From an uncultured Chthonomonas sp. (lineage in GTDB: Bacteria > Armatimonadota > Chthonomonadetes > Chthonomonadales > Chthonomonadaceae): 64,000 bases of DNA. The translations under genes and the position numbers were made by a program. Positions 27,631 through 36,504 of the stretch are shown here, in pieces; the first letter of the stretch is position 1; every line of letters begins with the position of its first letter. The stretch covers positions 1-64,000 of the forward strand of contig CAIONQ010000020.1 in assembly GCA_903859705.1 (NCBI GenBank), read 5' to 3'. Below the pieces are notes generated by a model. That model worked only from the letters and a program-made list of their open reading frames with translations. It was not told the origin of the DNA and made no database searches.

Positions 27631-28398
27631 TTACAATCTGGCAAGGCGAACAGCAACAAACAGAGTGGCGGCTCCGAGAGAAGTAAACAGAAGAGCTGCC
27701 GGGCGAGAGCACCGGCGGGCTCCCTCTGGTAGCAGATCAAAACTGGCGATATAGAGAAAAAAGCCGCAGAAGAGCCCCAGTAACATTCCCATCACAGATT
27801 TGGACGGCGTGATAAAACTGGTTACGAGCACCCCTATAATGGGAGCTATGCTATCTACCAACAGCCAGCGGTTTGCTAGTACATCATTATGGCCACTGCG
27901 CAGTACCACTCCTACCGTGTTTATGCCATCAGAAAAATCATGAACAAGCACTCCAATGGAAGCGATGATGCCAACTGAGGGAGAAACCTTGTAGGCGAGC
28001 CCTATTCCAGCTCCATCCAACAAGCTGTGCAGAGCCAGGCTTCCTGCAGCCAGTGTACTGGCCCGCAGGGATTGTGCTGCCGTCGGATGTGCATGATCGG
28101 AAGAGTGATCTGTTCGGTGTGAATGAAAGCGGTGAACAGCTGCGTAAACCAGCACGCCAACAGCTACTGCTGCCACGGCAGTGGAAACAGCGTGCGGGCC
28201 AGTGAGCTCGAGGGTTTCAGGAAGGAGATCAAACAGGGCAACGCCAAGAACCGCCCCCGCACTAAAGCAGAGCAGCCAGTGAAGCTGGTGCCTCCAACGC
28301 AGGGCAAACTGTCCGCCACACCACGTGGTGATGGCGGCCAATAACCCGAATATAACTGGGAGGGGTGCGATGGCAGCGAGCCCTTTCTGCAGTGGCAT
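27631..28398 (-). CDS. ZIP family divalent metal transporter
   Basis: A 255-residue membrane protein with about eight helices. The transmembrane metal site shows as H124-SLLDG and H153-DFSDG, which match the HS-x-x-DG and HE/HD-type signatures of ZIP transporters importing zinc or iron. A histidine-rich cytoplasmic loop (residues 90-104, HRFHSHRTDHSSDHAH) lies before them, as usual. ATG 28398 is chosen because the only earlier in-frame start (GTG 28467) would run through a strong hairpin that belongs to the upstream sigma gene. No zinc uptake repressor site was recognised. Confidence 0.85.
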   Translation of the reverse strand: MPLQKGLAAIAPLPVIFGLLAAITTWCGGQFALRWRHQLHWLLCFSAGAVLGVALFDLLPETLELTGPHAVSTAVAAVAVGVLVYAAVHRFHSHRTDHSSDHAHPTAAQSLRASTLAAGSLALHSLLDGAGIGLAYKVSPSVGIIASIGVLVHDFSDGINTVGVVLRSGHNDVLANRWLLVDSIAPIIGVLVTSFITPSKSVMGMLLGLFCGFFLYIASFDLLPEGARRCSRPAALLFTSLGAATLFVAVRLARL

Positions 28399-28441
28399 GC
28401 TGCGTGCCACGGAAGAGCCGGGGAACCTGAACACGCAAGCA

Positions 28442-28464
28442 CGGCCGGGGAGTATCCCCGGCCG
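28442..28464 (-). terminator. Hairpin after the sigma factor gene
   Basis: A perfect 9-bp inverted repeat, CGGCCGGGG and CCCCGGCCG, with a 5-nt loop, 53 nt beyond the sigma-factor stop on the minus strand. No U-tract follows. It separates the sigma gene from the ZIP gene. Confidence 0.5.
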
Positions 28465-28516
28465 CACTCATTTATACTGACTTTATTGGCAGCGTGCGTG
28501 CGGACCCGTTGAGGGT

Positions 28517-29593
28517 TTAGCTCATCAGTTCGCGCAGGCGGCACTTTCGGCCACGTTTGCGTAGCTTAGCCAGCGCAGAAGACTCGATCTGTCGAACGCG
28601 CTCACGGGTAACGTCCAGAGCCCGGCCAACTTCTTCGAGAGTTCGTGGCTCATCGCCATCCAGGCCGTAGCGGAGCAGGATTACATCCTTCTCACGCGGT
28701 GTTAGCTCATCCAGAGCAGCCATCAACTCATCGCGCAGAGCACCACGGGTAGCTTCTGCCACCGGATTGTGTGCATCTGGCGCAGGAATCAGGTCTGCCA
28801 GGCGGCTCTCACCCTCTTCACCAATCGGTGTTTCGAGGGAGAGTGGCTCCACTGCGCCGCGCAGAAGTTCGCCGAGCTTCTCCTCGGTCATCTTCAGAGC
28901 TTCGGCCAGTTCGGCGCGTGTAGGCATTCGGCCAAGCGATTCGCGGAGTGTACCGCGGGTCTTGTTTATTCGGCCCAGGGTATCCGTAACGTGTACTGGC
29001 AAGCGAATAAGGCGAGCCTGATCCGCGATTGCGCGGCTGATTGCGCGACGAATCCACCAGATAGCATAGGTGCTAAAGCGATATCCCTTGCGATAGTTGA
29101 AGCGCTCAACTGCACGGATAAGGCCAATTGTACCTTCCTGCATTAGATCTTCGATCGGCAGGCCATGTCCCAGGTAGCGGCGTGCAACGGAGGCCACAAG
29201 GCGCAGGTTCGCGAGAACCAGCGTGTTCTTGGCATCCTCAACATCCCATGCGCTTCGGGCCACTTCCATTCGGCGGGCCAGGGAGATTTCCTGCTCATGT
29301 GTGAGCAGGGCAACCTTACCGGCGCGCCTCAGCCACGCCTGGGTGCTCTCTTCGAGCTCCACGGGGCCGAGATCTTCAGCAGTTGGTTCCCGCTCTTCCG
29401 TCGTGTTCCCTTCGCGCGTCTTCTCGGTCTCTTTCTGAGCCTCATAGACATCCAGGATCGCGTCGATCGTTTCGGGATCGTTCATTTCTTCGTTACGGCT
29501 GAGGCTCTCCACAATCTGTGGATTGATAGCCAGCGCAGACCTTTCCCGGATGCGCGGCCCCTCCAGCTTTTTGGTTTTCATCTTAACGGGCAC
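28517..29593 (-). CDS. rpoD: SigA/RpoD-like RNA polymerase sigma factor (group 1 or 2)
   Basis: A 358-residue sigma factor. Region 1.2 begins near residue 82, region 2 covers 125-200 ([26 protein letters not shown], then [18 protein letters not shown]), region 3 is 205-265 and region 4 ends with [20 protein letters not shown]. It directs RNA polymerase to promoters. Region 1.1 is lacking; an acidic N-terminus of about 80 residues is present instead. At the -10 reading helix, R183 and S186 replace the glutamine and threonine (E. coli Q437 and T440) that most primary factors carry. It could be the primary factor or a group 2 paralogue. A gene-free stretch of about 690 bases precedes it. Confidence 0.85.
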   Translation of the reverse strand: MPVKMKTKKLEGPRIRERSALAINPQIVESLSRNEEMNDPETIDAILDVYEAQKETEKTREGNTTEEREPTAEDLGPVELEESTQAWLRRAGKVALLTHEQEISLARRMEVARSAWDVEDAKNTLVLANLRLVASVARRYLGHGLPIEDLMQEGTIGLIRAVERFNYRKGYRFSTYAIWWIRRAISRAIADQARLIRLPVHVTDTLGRINKTRGTLRESLGRMPTRAELAEALKMTEEKLGELLRGAVEPLSLETPIGEEGESRLADLIPAPDAHNPVAEATRGALRDELMAALDELTPREKDVILLRYGLDGDEPRTLEEVGRALDVTRERVRQIESSALAKLRKRGRKCRLRELMS

Positions 29594-30284
29594 GAGGCCC
29601 TCCCTTCTCTCCGAGCCCGAAGCTCCGCAGACACAGACGCCTTACGGGCCCTTACGTCAGCAGCACCTCTGCTGCATACGTAGGGCCGACACGTAATCCA
29701 CTGTATCACGGCCAGTTTCGGGGACACATCCACAGTTCCGATCTGCAGCATGCCAGAGACATGGTGCCAACAGGATCGGCTGAGGATGAAACATCTCATT
29801 GCGGCAATCCGGCAGTGCCGGTTCCGCGTTATCCGTTGTAAAAGACAGGCCCAGAAGGCCACAAGTTGCGCGGCTGAGTAGCCAACACTCTTCGCCATAA
29901 TCAGGCCGACATCGCGTCGTGAGAAGGGCGCATAGAACTTCGTGCGGCTTCGGGCAGCCCGTTAGCGGCGCACTTACGTTCAGAATTTCCCGCAAGGCGG
30001 GAACATCTGTTCAATAGGTTCAGACCTGCTTATTCAGTACGTACGGTTCGGTAAGATCGTGCCAGTTACGAATAGTTACAGGTGGTGTGGACAGTTCAAG
30101 CAGATGGACTGCACATTTGCCACATAATCGGCCATCTCCCCGGTGCACGCACCAGGTGCCCAACTGCAACAAGCAATTAGACCATATCCTCAAGACAGCC
30201 TCTCATTGTAACATAACATACGCAAAATCAATCCGATTCTTATCCAGATTCAAAAAAAATATTATAGAGAGATTAAGAATGCTA
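29594..30284 (-). other. Gene-free stretch upstream of the sigma factor gene, with inverted repeats
   Basis: No convincing ORF, tRNA or known ncRNA signature was seen. It holds a long imperfect hairpin at 29647-29687 (arms around GGCCCT-ACGT with AGCAG/CTGCT) and a perfect 7-bp hairpin TTCCCGC-AAG-GCGGGAA at 29987-30003. The last 100 bases are AT-rich. A minus-strand TATAAT (plus-strand ATTATA near 30260) with a weak -35 could start a leader of about 670 nt. It may be a long structured 5' leader of the sigma gene. Confidence 0.4.
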
Positions 30285-32849
30285 TTAAAACTTCCGTGAG
30301 GTGATTCTGGCCCACAGAATCTGGCTGATATTTATGGTTATCTGGTCTTCACCTTCATCCGATTCAAACCCGACTACTGCCGTAGACGACACCAGAGTCG
30401 GCTCGAACTGAATCCGCCGAGGTTCAAGGCCCACAGGTCGATAAACCATATCTACTACAGTGCGTCCAATTGCGGCGTTTGAGAGAATCACCCGAATTAG
30501 GTTCTGGTTTTCGTGAGCACCGGATGGCCTTGCAATATCAGACGGGGCCGACCTGCTACCTGCAGTATAAGGTTCGCCATCCTGCTGGGCCATTTTATCC
30601 CAATCAATGCTTATCTGGCTAAGGCTATTTGCCGCGTTAGCCGGTGTGAAATCGTCGTCGTTGAAATCCCCTGGCGCGTTATTTTGCGGCGCATCTGCAT
30701 CTGCGGCACCTGCCTGATTAAGATAGAGATCGTGTTCATGCTGGTTTGTAGCTGTCTGATCATCAGACACGGGAAAGTATCCGGCTTTTCTCAGATCGCG
30801 GAGAACTTTGTCAAGATCTTTGCCAGAGATAATGGCAACAGTGTCTGTAATTTCCCGTACAAACATGCCTTTCAGTTCTTTGCGGGCGCACAGCTCTTTC
30901 ATCAGAATTGGAGAATCCACTTTGATATACATTTGAGCCAGGCCGACATGTATATGGCCATGCCTGGCTCCAACCTCGTTAAGCATATACTCCACATTTT
31001 GAGGAATGCCGGTGCGTGAGTGGCTGCGCAGAAACTCGATGATATCTGGCAGGTTGTGGCCCCTATCCAGCGCCTTGCGTATGGAATCTTTCGAAAGACG
31101 TACTGTGGTGCTTCCAACTGTATCGGGCACATCAGCAAAAACGAGCACCCGGTACAGGATATCGGCACGCAGGTAGGGTGGCACGAATATCTCGGCATTT
31201 GCCTGCAGAATAAACTGCAGTTCAGATGGGGCTGTTTGCTCCGGCATGGGATCAAGCTGTAGAATTTGCCTTCCCCATGCTGAGAGGCGCACTCCACGAA
31301 CATCCGACGTATGGAGGTTGGCATAGTCGGTACCGGTTAAGGCACTATTCTGTGCCGCACTCTTTGCAACACCTAGCTCAACAATGCCGAGCCAGGAGAG
31401 GCATTCTGTTAATGCCGATGTTGTGAAGGCACTGATGGTATTTACCAGCCCTACCCCCTGAGCCCCATTTAGCGCAAGTGGGCACTGATAAGCAACCGAC
31501 TCGGCAATGGATTCCAGGCTCACAAACTCGGAAGCGGCATTGGAGGTGGCCAGTGTATTTAGGAGGGCATTTCGAAGGAATTGGGCATGCTGCCGGTAGC
31601 GAAAGTCTGATCGCTTTTGCATAGGATCATCGTACATCTCACCCCATGCCACGCCATATTTCCATCCGCTAAACAGGTATGCCGCCTGCTCGAAAGCCGT
31701 GCTGCAGAGCCACTCCCACCCTGGATCGGTGAGCGTGTAAACGCCCTTCTCACCCTGCGGTTCAATGTAGCTTGAATCTTTAAGCAAGCAATACAGAAAG
31801 CTCACATACTGTTCATCCGGGATGCTTAACTGCTTCATTGCCGTTTTGAGAGCGGTTTTATGTACGTGCCCTGTGTTGGTTTGTGAGGCCTCATGGATAC
31901 CGAAAAAGGAAAGTAAGCGGATGGCATCTCGTGTAAGTGATTCCTGACACCAGGTGCCCGCAATCACATCACGCGGCGCGCGCGGGGCAGGGGCGTCACC
32001 GGCCCACAGTTGGCGAATGCTATCCCCGGTGAGCATCCGTAACAGGTCCCCAGGAATTACTAAATAGAAGTTATATCCGTATCCGCTTGCTGCAACATAT
32101 AGTATGCCGCGGGCAAGCAGGCCATCAACTGCATTGCGTTCTTTGCCAGTTTTCCAGCGATTTTGCCATTCGTACCTAAAGAAGTCATCGGTTCTGCCGC
32201 CAAGAACATCAGCAGCCACCTCCAGCGGGGTGGCAGAGCCGCCATTCTTAACCATATACTCCAGCACCGCAAGTTCTTCCGCCGTTAGCGGCGGGTTAAA
32301 ACGCAAATGGGGGATGCTGCTGCTAAGAGCGCGCAGTATGTGATTGATGTTAGCTGTTTTGGTAGTAAAGTCGCCCTGAAGTCCCAGGCGGTCACAGATA
32401 GTTCGTATGGTAGGCGCATCATAAGCATTTAAGAGGCGCATCGCGGAGTATCTATCAGCCAGCGAAGCAGGAGTTTGCCTTCGAACCGCCTCTGGTACCA
32501 GCAAGGTTACACCGTAGCGGATGGCGAGCCCCAAATCTTCCAGCTCGCTCATTACCCTGGAAACATCTTGATCAGCATCCGGCCCGCCTGCCATCTCCAG
32601 TAGTTTCTGCCATGTAAATGATCTGCCCGTTTCTTCTGCAGTGCATATTTGAAGCAAGCGGAGTTGGCGGTAGTTACAACGCAGAATCGCATCTTGAGCA
32701 GAGCGGTGATCGTTCAACTGGTCTGCAAGTAGTTCAACCAGCTCTCGTTTGCTGTTGATAGCGCCTCTTACGTTCAACATGCGATTTTCAGCAATGGTAC
32801 GGAGGCGATTGGAAGGAAGAGCAAACAACGCTTCTTGGAAAGAAGGCAT
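30285..32849 (-). CDS. Helicase-associated protein: XPB/Ssl2 N-terminal-like domain plus WYL-like domain
   Basis: An 854-residue protein with no Walker A or other helicase motifs. Residues 1-540 are largely helical and unassigned, with winged-helix-like stretches. Residues 543-695 match the XPB/Ssl2 N-terminal-like (Helicase_C_3) domain: LQFILQANAEIFVPPYLRAD, LSKDSIRKALDRGH and HSRTGIPQNVEYMLNE. An acidic linker follows, and residues 782-854 resemble a WYL-type small beta domain. Homologues are often encoded beside an XPB-like DNA repair helicase, but none is here. It could tie DNA or nucleotide sensing to repair. A good promoter lies at 32904-32932. Confidence 0.7.
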   Translation of the reverse strand: MPSFQEALFALPSNRLRTIAENRMLNVRGAINSKRELVELLADQLNDHRSAQDAILRCNYRQLRLLQICTAEETGRSFTWQKLLEMAGGPDADQDVSRVMSELEDLGLAIRYGVTLLVPEAVRRQTPASLADRYSAMRLLNAYDAPTIRTICDRLGLQGDFTTKTANINHILRALSSSIPHLRFNPPLTAEELAVLEYMVKNGGSATPLEVAADVLGGRTDDFFRYEWQNRWKTGKERNAVDGLLARGILYVAASGYGYNFYLVIPGDLLRMLTGDSIRQLWAGDAPAPRAPRDVIAGTWCQESLTRDAIRLLSFFGIHEASQTNTGHVHKTALKTAMKQLSIPDEQYVSFLYCLLKDSSYIEPQGEKGVYTLTDPGWEWLCSTAFEQAAYLFSGWKYGVAWGEMYDDPMQKRSDFRYRQHAQFLRNALLNTLATSNAASEFVSLESIAESVAYQCPLALNGAQGVGLVNTISAFTTSALTECLSWLGIVELGVAKSAAQNSALTGTDYANLHTSDVRGVRLSAWGRQILQLDPMPEQTAPSELQFILQANAEIFVPPYLRADILYRVLVFADVPDTVGSTTVRLSKDSIRKALDRGHNLPDIIEFLRSHSRTGIPQNVEYMLNEVGARHGHIHVGLAQMYIKVDSPILMKELCARKELKGMFVREITDTVAIISGKDLDKVLRDLRKAGYFPVSDDQTATNQHEHDLYLNQAGAADADAPQNNAPGDFNDDDFTPANAANSLSQISIDWDKMAQQDGEPYTAGSRSAPSDIARPSGAHENQNLIRVILSNAAIGRTVVDMVYRPVGLEPRRIQFEPTLVSSTAVVGFESDEGEDQITINISQILWARITSRKF

Positions 32850-33154
32850 TACGGTACCTCGGGCGGCAACAGCATCGAATTCAATCTAAGATTGCAGGCA
32901 ATAATTGTAGCACAGGGCGATGGTATGGTAAAAGGCTAAATGAAACAATAGGCGCGTACAGGCCATTGTCTGGGTCATTTTCGCCAACGGTTAATTAAAA
33001 ACTGCCTTCATACAATGGTGTGATTGCGCCTGGCCCTATTGCTTCCCACCCAAGCTCCTATGTATATCGATGTTTGCCCGGTAATGAGGGCGCAATGTAT
33101 ACCCTCTCCGATACTGCATGACCCCCAACTACCGCGAAGGCTGCATTCAAGCAT
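32850..33154. other. Intergenic region between the DprE1-like and XPB-N-like genes
   Basis: No supported gene. It contains the minus-strand promoter for the XPB-N-like gene and a perfect 6-1-6 inverted repeat CAATCT-A-AGATTG at 32882-32894, near the expected transcription start. No clear terminator for the DprE1-like gene was seen in the part next to it. Confidence 0.4.
32904..32932 (-). promoter_or_regulatory. Promoter of the XPB-N-like gene
   Basis: Read on the minus strand: -35 TTTACC, 17-bp spacer, -10 TACAAT. The predicted start is near 32897, about 48 nt before the ATG at 32849. The 6-1-6 palindrome at 32882-32894 would overlap the start of the transcript. Confidence 0.5.
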
Positions 33155-34648
33155 TTACGTATTTAGTAGGTCCTCAGCAAACAGCCGCTTTGCAAGTTCG
33201 GTATGCAGCATGCCGTCCGGATCGCACCGGCGCTTCATGCGTGCAAATTCCCGAATTGTGTCTTCCCCAAGATAGGCCCGGGCCGATACCGGATCAAGAG
33301 TGCTATCCTTCGCGAAATAGAATCTACCACCTGCTCTCAGCGCGATATCAGTTAATTCGCGAGTAAGCGCATGCAGCCGTTGGCGGTTACGGGCGGTAAT
33401 TGCAAAATCCAGTGCAAAAGAGTAGCCATTCACGCCGTGTGTCATCAGGAAGGAGTCTTTTTTGTGCCGTTTGAACACGCCAAGATACGGTACGATTCCG
33501 GCTCGGTGGCAAGCTTCTATCTGAGAAGTGAAGCACTTTTCAGCGGTTTCGGCAGGCACAAAACTCTGAAACTGCAGAAAGCCATGCGGCTTGTACACCC
33601 ATTTCCAATTAGGAACATAATCTAGCAAGAAGGCAAACCCTGCATGGGATTGACGCACTGTTTTTCGGTTTCCAATAGTTGCGCTGGACCAGTATTTTGC
33701 CCAGTTTACCAGGCGCATACCTGCGTTATTGGTAAAAGGCTTGAGGAAACGCCATACAATAGATTTCGGCAGTAAGCCCAGAATGGTATCTGGCAGTTCC
33801 TGATTTTCGACCCTGAGAGATTGCTGAGGGTTAGGATCATCCGCGATATGCAGGTACTTTGCCTCATGCACAGCCCCACGCCCCAGCATTGCGCCTGTGG
33901 CAAAACAATCTATCCAACCAACCAGGTAATCGGCCCTATCCATCCGGGCTTCAAACTCACGAATGATCTCTGCAAAGTTACGTGTTGAGAATGCATACAC
34001 CGAAAGGTGGCCACTCTCTACATGCTTCATCTGAATCCTGATTCGCGTGAAACAGCCCAGCATACCAAAACCGCCTATTGCGGCATGGAAAATATCCGGA
34101 TTCACTTCTCGGCTGCAGGTAAGCAGTTCTCCCGTGGGGGTAACAAGATCGAAATCCAACACATGGTTGCCTATGGGCCCGGCCTGGAAGTTGTTCTTGC
34201 CATGGTAGTTCATGCCCAGGGCTCCGCCCATTGTAACAAACATGGTACCGCTAACAACAGGCGGCCACCAGCCATCCCCAACGCAATACTGCCATAACTG
34301 CCTTAACGTAACACCTGGCTCAATTTCTATGATTCCGCTCTGTGGGTCCCAGCTTAAAACGCGGTTCATACGTGTAAGATCCAGGCAAATCTGCTCACAA
34401 TTTAGCGAGGCATCTCCATAGCTTCGGCCCGCGCCGCGCAGGCCCACTTTGCGGCCGGTTGCACGTGCCTTTGCAAATACCTGGTGAATGCCAGCAACGG
34501 TAGACGGTCGCCACACGTAGGACATGGCGTGAAGATTCATGCCAAACGAATCCACGCGTTCCAGGTTGGCAGCCGGCAACGGATGGAAACCAGCGGACTT
34601 ATCTATTTGGGCTTCGGTGGGGGCAGTAACCGCCGACACATCTTCCAT
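33155..34648 (-). CDS. dprE1: DprE1-like FAD-dependent oxidoreductase
   Basis: A 497-residue flavoenzyme of the vanillyl-alcohol-oxidase fold. The FAD part shows GLRGAGRSYGDASLN, NYHGKNNFQAGPIGNHV with H149 at the place of the covalent-FAD histidine in mycobacterial DprE1, and IGGFGMLG. The C-terminal part has GYSFALDFAI and GGRFYFAKDS, where K447 matches the catalytic lysine. DprE1 oxidises decaprenylphosphoryl ribose as the first half of its epimerisation to arabinose. Alanine 412 stands where mycobacteria have the benzothiazinone-target cysteine 387. ATG 34648 is chosen, with GAGG 8 nt upstream overlapping the stop of the SDR gene. A sugar-lactone oxidase is the alternative. Confidence 0.75.
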   Translation of the reverse strand: MEDVSAVTAPTEAQIDKSAGFHPLPAANLERVDSFGMNLHAMSYVWRPSTVAGIHQVFAKARATGRKVGLRGAGRSYGDASLNCEQICLDLTRMNRVLSWDPQSGIIEIEPGVTLRQLWQYCVGDGWWPPVVSGTMFVTMGGALGMNYHGKNNFQAGPIGNHVLDFDLVTPTGELLTCSREVNPDIFHAAIGGFGMLGCFTRIRIQMKHVESGHLSVYAFSTRNFAEIIREFEARMDRADYLVGWIDCFATGAMLGRGAVHEAKYLHIADDPNPQQSLRVENQELPDTILGLLPKSIVWRFLKPFTNNAGMRLVNWAKYWSSATIGNRKTVRQSHAGFAFLLDYVPNWKWVYKPHGFLQFQSFVPAETAEKCFTSQIEACHRAGIVPYLGVFKRHKKDSFLMTHGVNGYSFALDFAITARNRQRLHALTRELTDIALRAGGRFYFAKDSTLDPVSARAYLGEDTIREFARMKRRCDPDGMLHTELAKRLFAEDLLNT

Positions 34649-34658
34649 CGGGGGCACC

Positions 34659-35405
34659 TCAGAAATTCAACTTACGGAAAATAAAGGAGGGGATGGCGCG
34701 GATGATAGCCATGATTGGCCGCCATTTCCAGGGCACATACACCACACGTTTACTGGCCGCTGCCGCCTTAAGAATGGTATCTGCGGCCGTTTCGGCACTT
34801 ATGAGCAGAGGCTTCTTGGCAACATCCTTTGTCATTGGGGTATCTACCGGTCCGGGCTTGACCGTTACTACCGATGCCCCGGTGCGTGCGATGCGGTTCC
34901 GCAACGATTCCAGATAGGCATCCAGAAACGACTTGGAAGCGCCATAAACCGGAAAGCCGCGCCTGCCGCGATCTCCAGCCACCGAGGAGATACCAACGAT
35001 AGTGCCAGCCCCCTCTCGGCCAAAACGCTGTGCGGCCTGATTAAGCCATGCAACCGCACCCATGCAGTTAACTTCTACGGTGAGTAGATCTTTATCCAGG
35101 CTGTACTCATCGGGCTCAATCAACGGCATAACGCCTGCTGCATAAACCATCAGGTCTAAGCCTTCCATGTGTGCGGTTATCTGCTGAAACAGTGCTTCAA
35201 CTGCCTGATAATCTCGCACATCATGAGGGAACACCAGCGCCTTGCCACCCGCTGCGGCGATTTCTCCTTTTAGACGGGCAAGCTCATCTGCACGGCGTGC
35301 TACCAGCGCAACAGTTGCGCCTTCGCGGCAAAGTTGGCGCGCAATGGCTTCCCCCATACCGGAGGAGGCACCAACAACAATGCATCTTTTGAACGGAAGC
35401 GGCAT
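34659..35405 (-). CDS. dprE2: DprE2-like short-chain dehydrogenase/reductase
   Basis: A 248-residue SDR. The nucleotide-binding motif is VVGASSGMGEAIA, the catalytic serine lies in VGISSVAGDRGRRGF, and YGASKSF supplies Tyr-x-x-x-Lys. The C-terminus (VVYVPWKWRPIMAIIRAIPSFIFRKL) resembles mycobacterial DprE2 closely, including the final FRKL. DprE2 reduces the keto-sugar made by DprE1 to decaprenylphosphoryl arabinose with NADH. It lies directly upstream of the DprE1-like gene on the same strand, with a stop that runs into the next ribosome site, so the two are coupled. A generic SDR with another substrate cannot be ruled out from sequence alone. Confidence 0.75.
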   Translation of the reverse strand: MPLPFKRCIVVGASSGMGEAIARQLCREGATVALVARRADELARLKGEIAAAGGKALVFPHDVRDYQAVEALFQQITAHMEGLDLMVYAAGVMPLIEPDEYSLDKDLLTVEVNCMGAVAWLNQAAQRFGREGAGTIVGISSVAGDRGRRGFPVYGASKSFLDAYLESLRNRIARTGASVVTVKPGPVDTPMTKDVAKKPLLISAETAADTILKAAAASKRVVYVPWKWRPIMAIIRAIPSFIFRKLNF

Positions 35406-35457
35406 AGGTTAACCAACAATCTTTCAGGTTTCTGGGCGGATCTGTAACGCAGGACAC

Positions 35458-35470
35458 ATACGGTCCGTAT
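35458..35470. repeat. 13-bp palindrome ATACGG-T-CCGTAT
   Basis: A perfect 6-1-6 inverted repeat in the divergent region between the dprE2-like gene and the pseudopilin gene, 53 bp upstream of the dprE2-like ATG. It could be a regulator site; nothing in the sequence shows which protein would bind. Confidence 0.35.
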
Positions 35471-35609
35471 ATCTCAAACAGACGCGCCTGGAGCGATGAA
35501 ATGTCCGCCCTGAATTTACGCGTATTGTACCCTGAAACGTTGCAGGCACCCTGCTGGTTTCAGTGTTAACAGATTGATCGCCCGCCCGCCCATTGCCTGA
35601 GAGGACAGC

Positions 35610-36311
35610 GTGAAAACTATTTATCTGCCGACGCAACCGGCACCAACTCGCAGCCACAAAACACCTGACAGAGCGTTTACCCTTATAGAGCTGCTTGTAG
35701 TAATTGCGATTATCTCAATTCTTGCTGCGTTGATCTTTCCCGTATTCGCCTCCGCACGTGGGAAGGCAAGGCAGATATCCTGTGTATCTAACCTGCGCCA
35801 GCTTGGCATGAGCATAAGCATGTATGTTCAGGATTACGACGGCCTGTACCCTTACATGGTGGATCCTGCAGACAAGTACACCCCTCAGATTTGGGACCAG
35901 TTTCCGGAGTTTATGGCTCAGGTGCCTAATATTGGGTTGGTGAATGAGGTATTGCAGCCGTATACAAAATCTAAAGAGCTATTTCATTGCCCCGGCGATA
36001 CCGGTTTTGATAGAGAAGATTTTACTGGCCTGGAGATAGACCCGGCAGGCAATCCATCAAACGCATACCCCAGCAGTTTTGCCAAGTTCGGCACCAGTTA
36101 CTACTACCGAACAGAAATCACCCTGAAAAATTCGGCAGAGTCCTCATTTAATACACCTGCGAGTGTAAACACCTTATTTGATGGCGCAGGTGCGTGGCAC
36201 GGTACCGGCTTTATCAACCAGACCTGGAAGTACAACGTGCTGTTTGCAGATGGGCATGCAAAGCTCCAAACGTTTGATCAACTGCAGCAAGAGTGGGCGC
36301 AGCCACTGTAA
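35610..36311 (+). CDS. DUF1559-type pseudopilin-like protein (copy 2)
   Basis: A 233-residue protein. GTG 35610 is preceded by AGAGGA. After about 22 residues comes FTLIELLVV, a hydrophobic helix and [11 protein letters not shown], then CVSNLRQLG and a YVQDYDG block. The C-terminal family motif is [11 protein letters not shown]. As with the other copies, the protein should be processed by a prepilin peptidase and inserted in the inner membrane or a pseudopilus-like fibre. It is the shortest of the three copies. The role of the family is not known. Confidence 0.85.
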   Translation: MKTIYLPTQPAPTRSHKTPDRAFTLIELLVVIAIISILAALIFPVFASARGKARQISCVSNLRQLGMSISMYVQDYDGLYPYMVDPADKYTPQIWDQFPEFMAQVPNIGLVNEVLQPYTKSKELFHCPGDTGFDREDFTGLEIDPAGNPSNAYPSSFAKFGTSYYYRTEITLKNSAESSFNTPASVNTLFDGAGAWHGTGFINQTWKYNVLFADGHAKLQTFDQLQQEWAQPL

Positions 36312-36397
36312 CCTGCACACACAGCCTCGCAATGCGGTAAAATAGCGCGGCCACGGCGTATTAACACGCAGGGTTCTATACTATAAACCACAGTTTC

Positions 36398-36439
36398 GGC
36401 CGATTGTCGCGCCCAAATGGCGCCGATGATCGGCCTTTT
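36398..36439 (+). terminator. Terminator-like hairpin in front of mfd
   Basis: GGCCGAT and ATCGGCC arms, extended inward by TGTCG-CGCC against GGCG-CCGAT, followed by TTTT. It lies 86 nt after the pseudopilin gene and 65 nt before mfd. A possible promoter (TTAACA, then TATAAA at 36382-36387) lies just upstream of it, so it may either end the pseudopilin transcript or attenuate transcription into mfd. Confidence 0.6.
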
Positions 36440-36504
36440 GGTGCGAGACTGCCGGCTGCCAACCGGGCGGAAGCGGCCTCCACCACAGGAAGTTAACGCT
36501 CTCA

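Noticed and set aside
29594-30284. RNase P RNA, tmRNA or 6S-like RNA in the gene-free stretch
   Set aside because: I looked for their conserved core motifs on both strands and did not find them, so only an unspecified structured region is reported.
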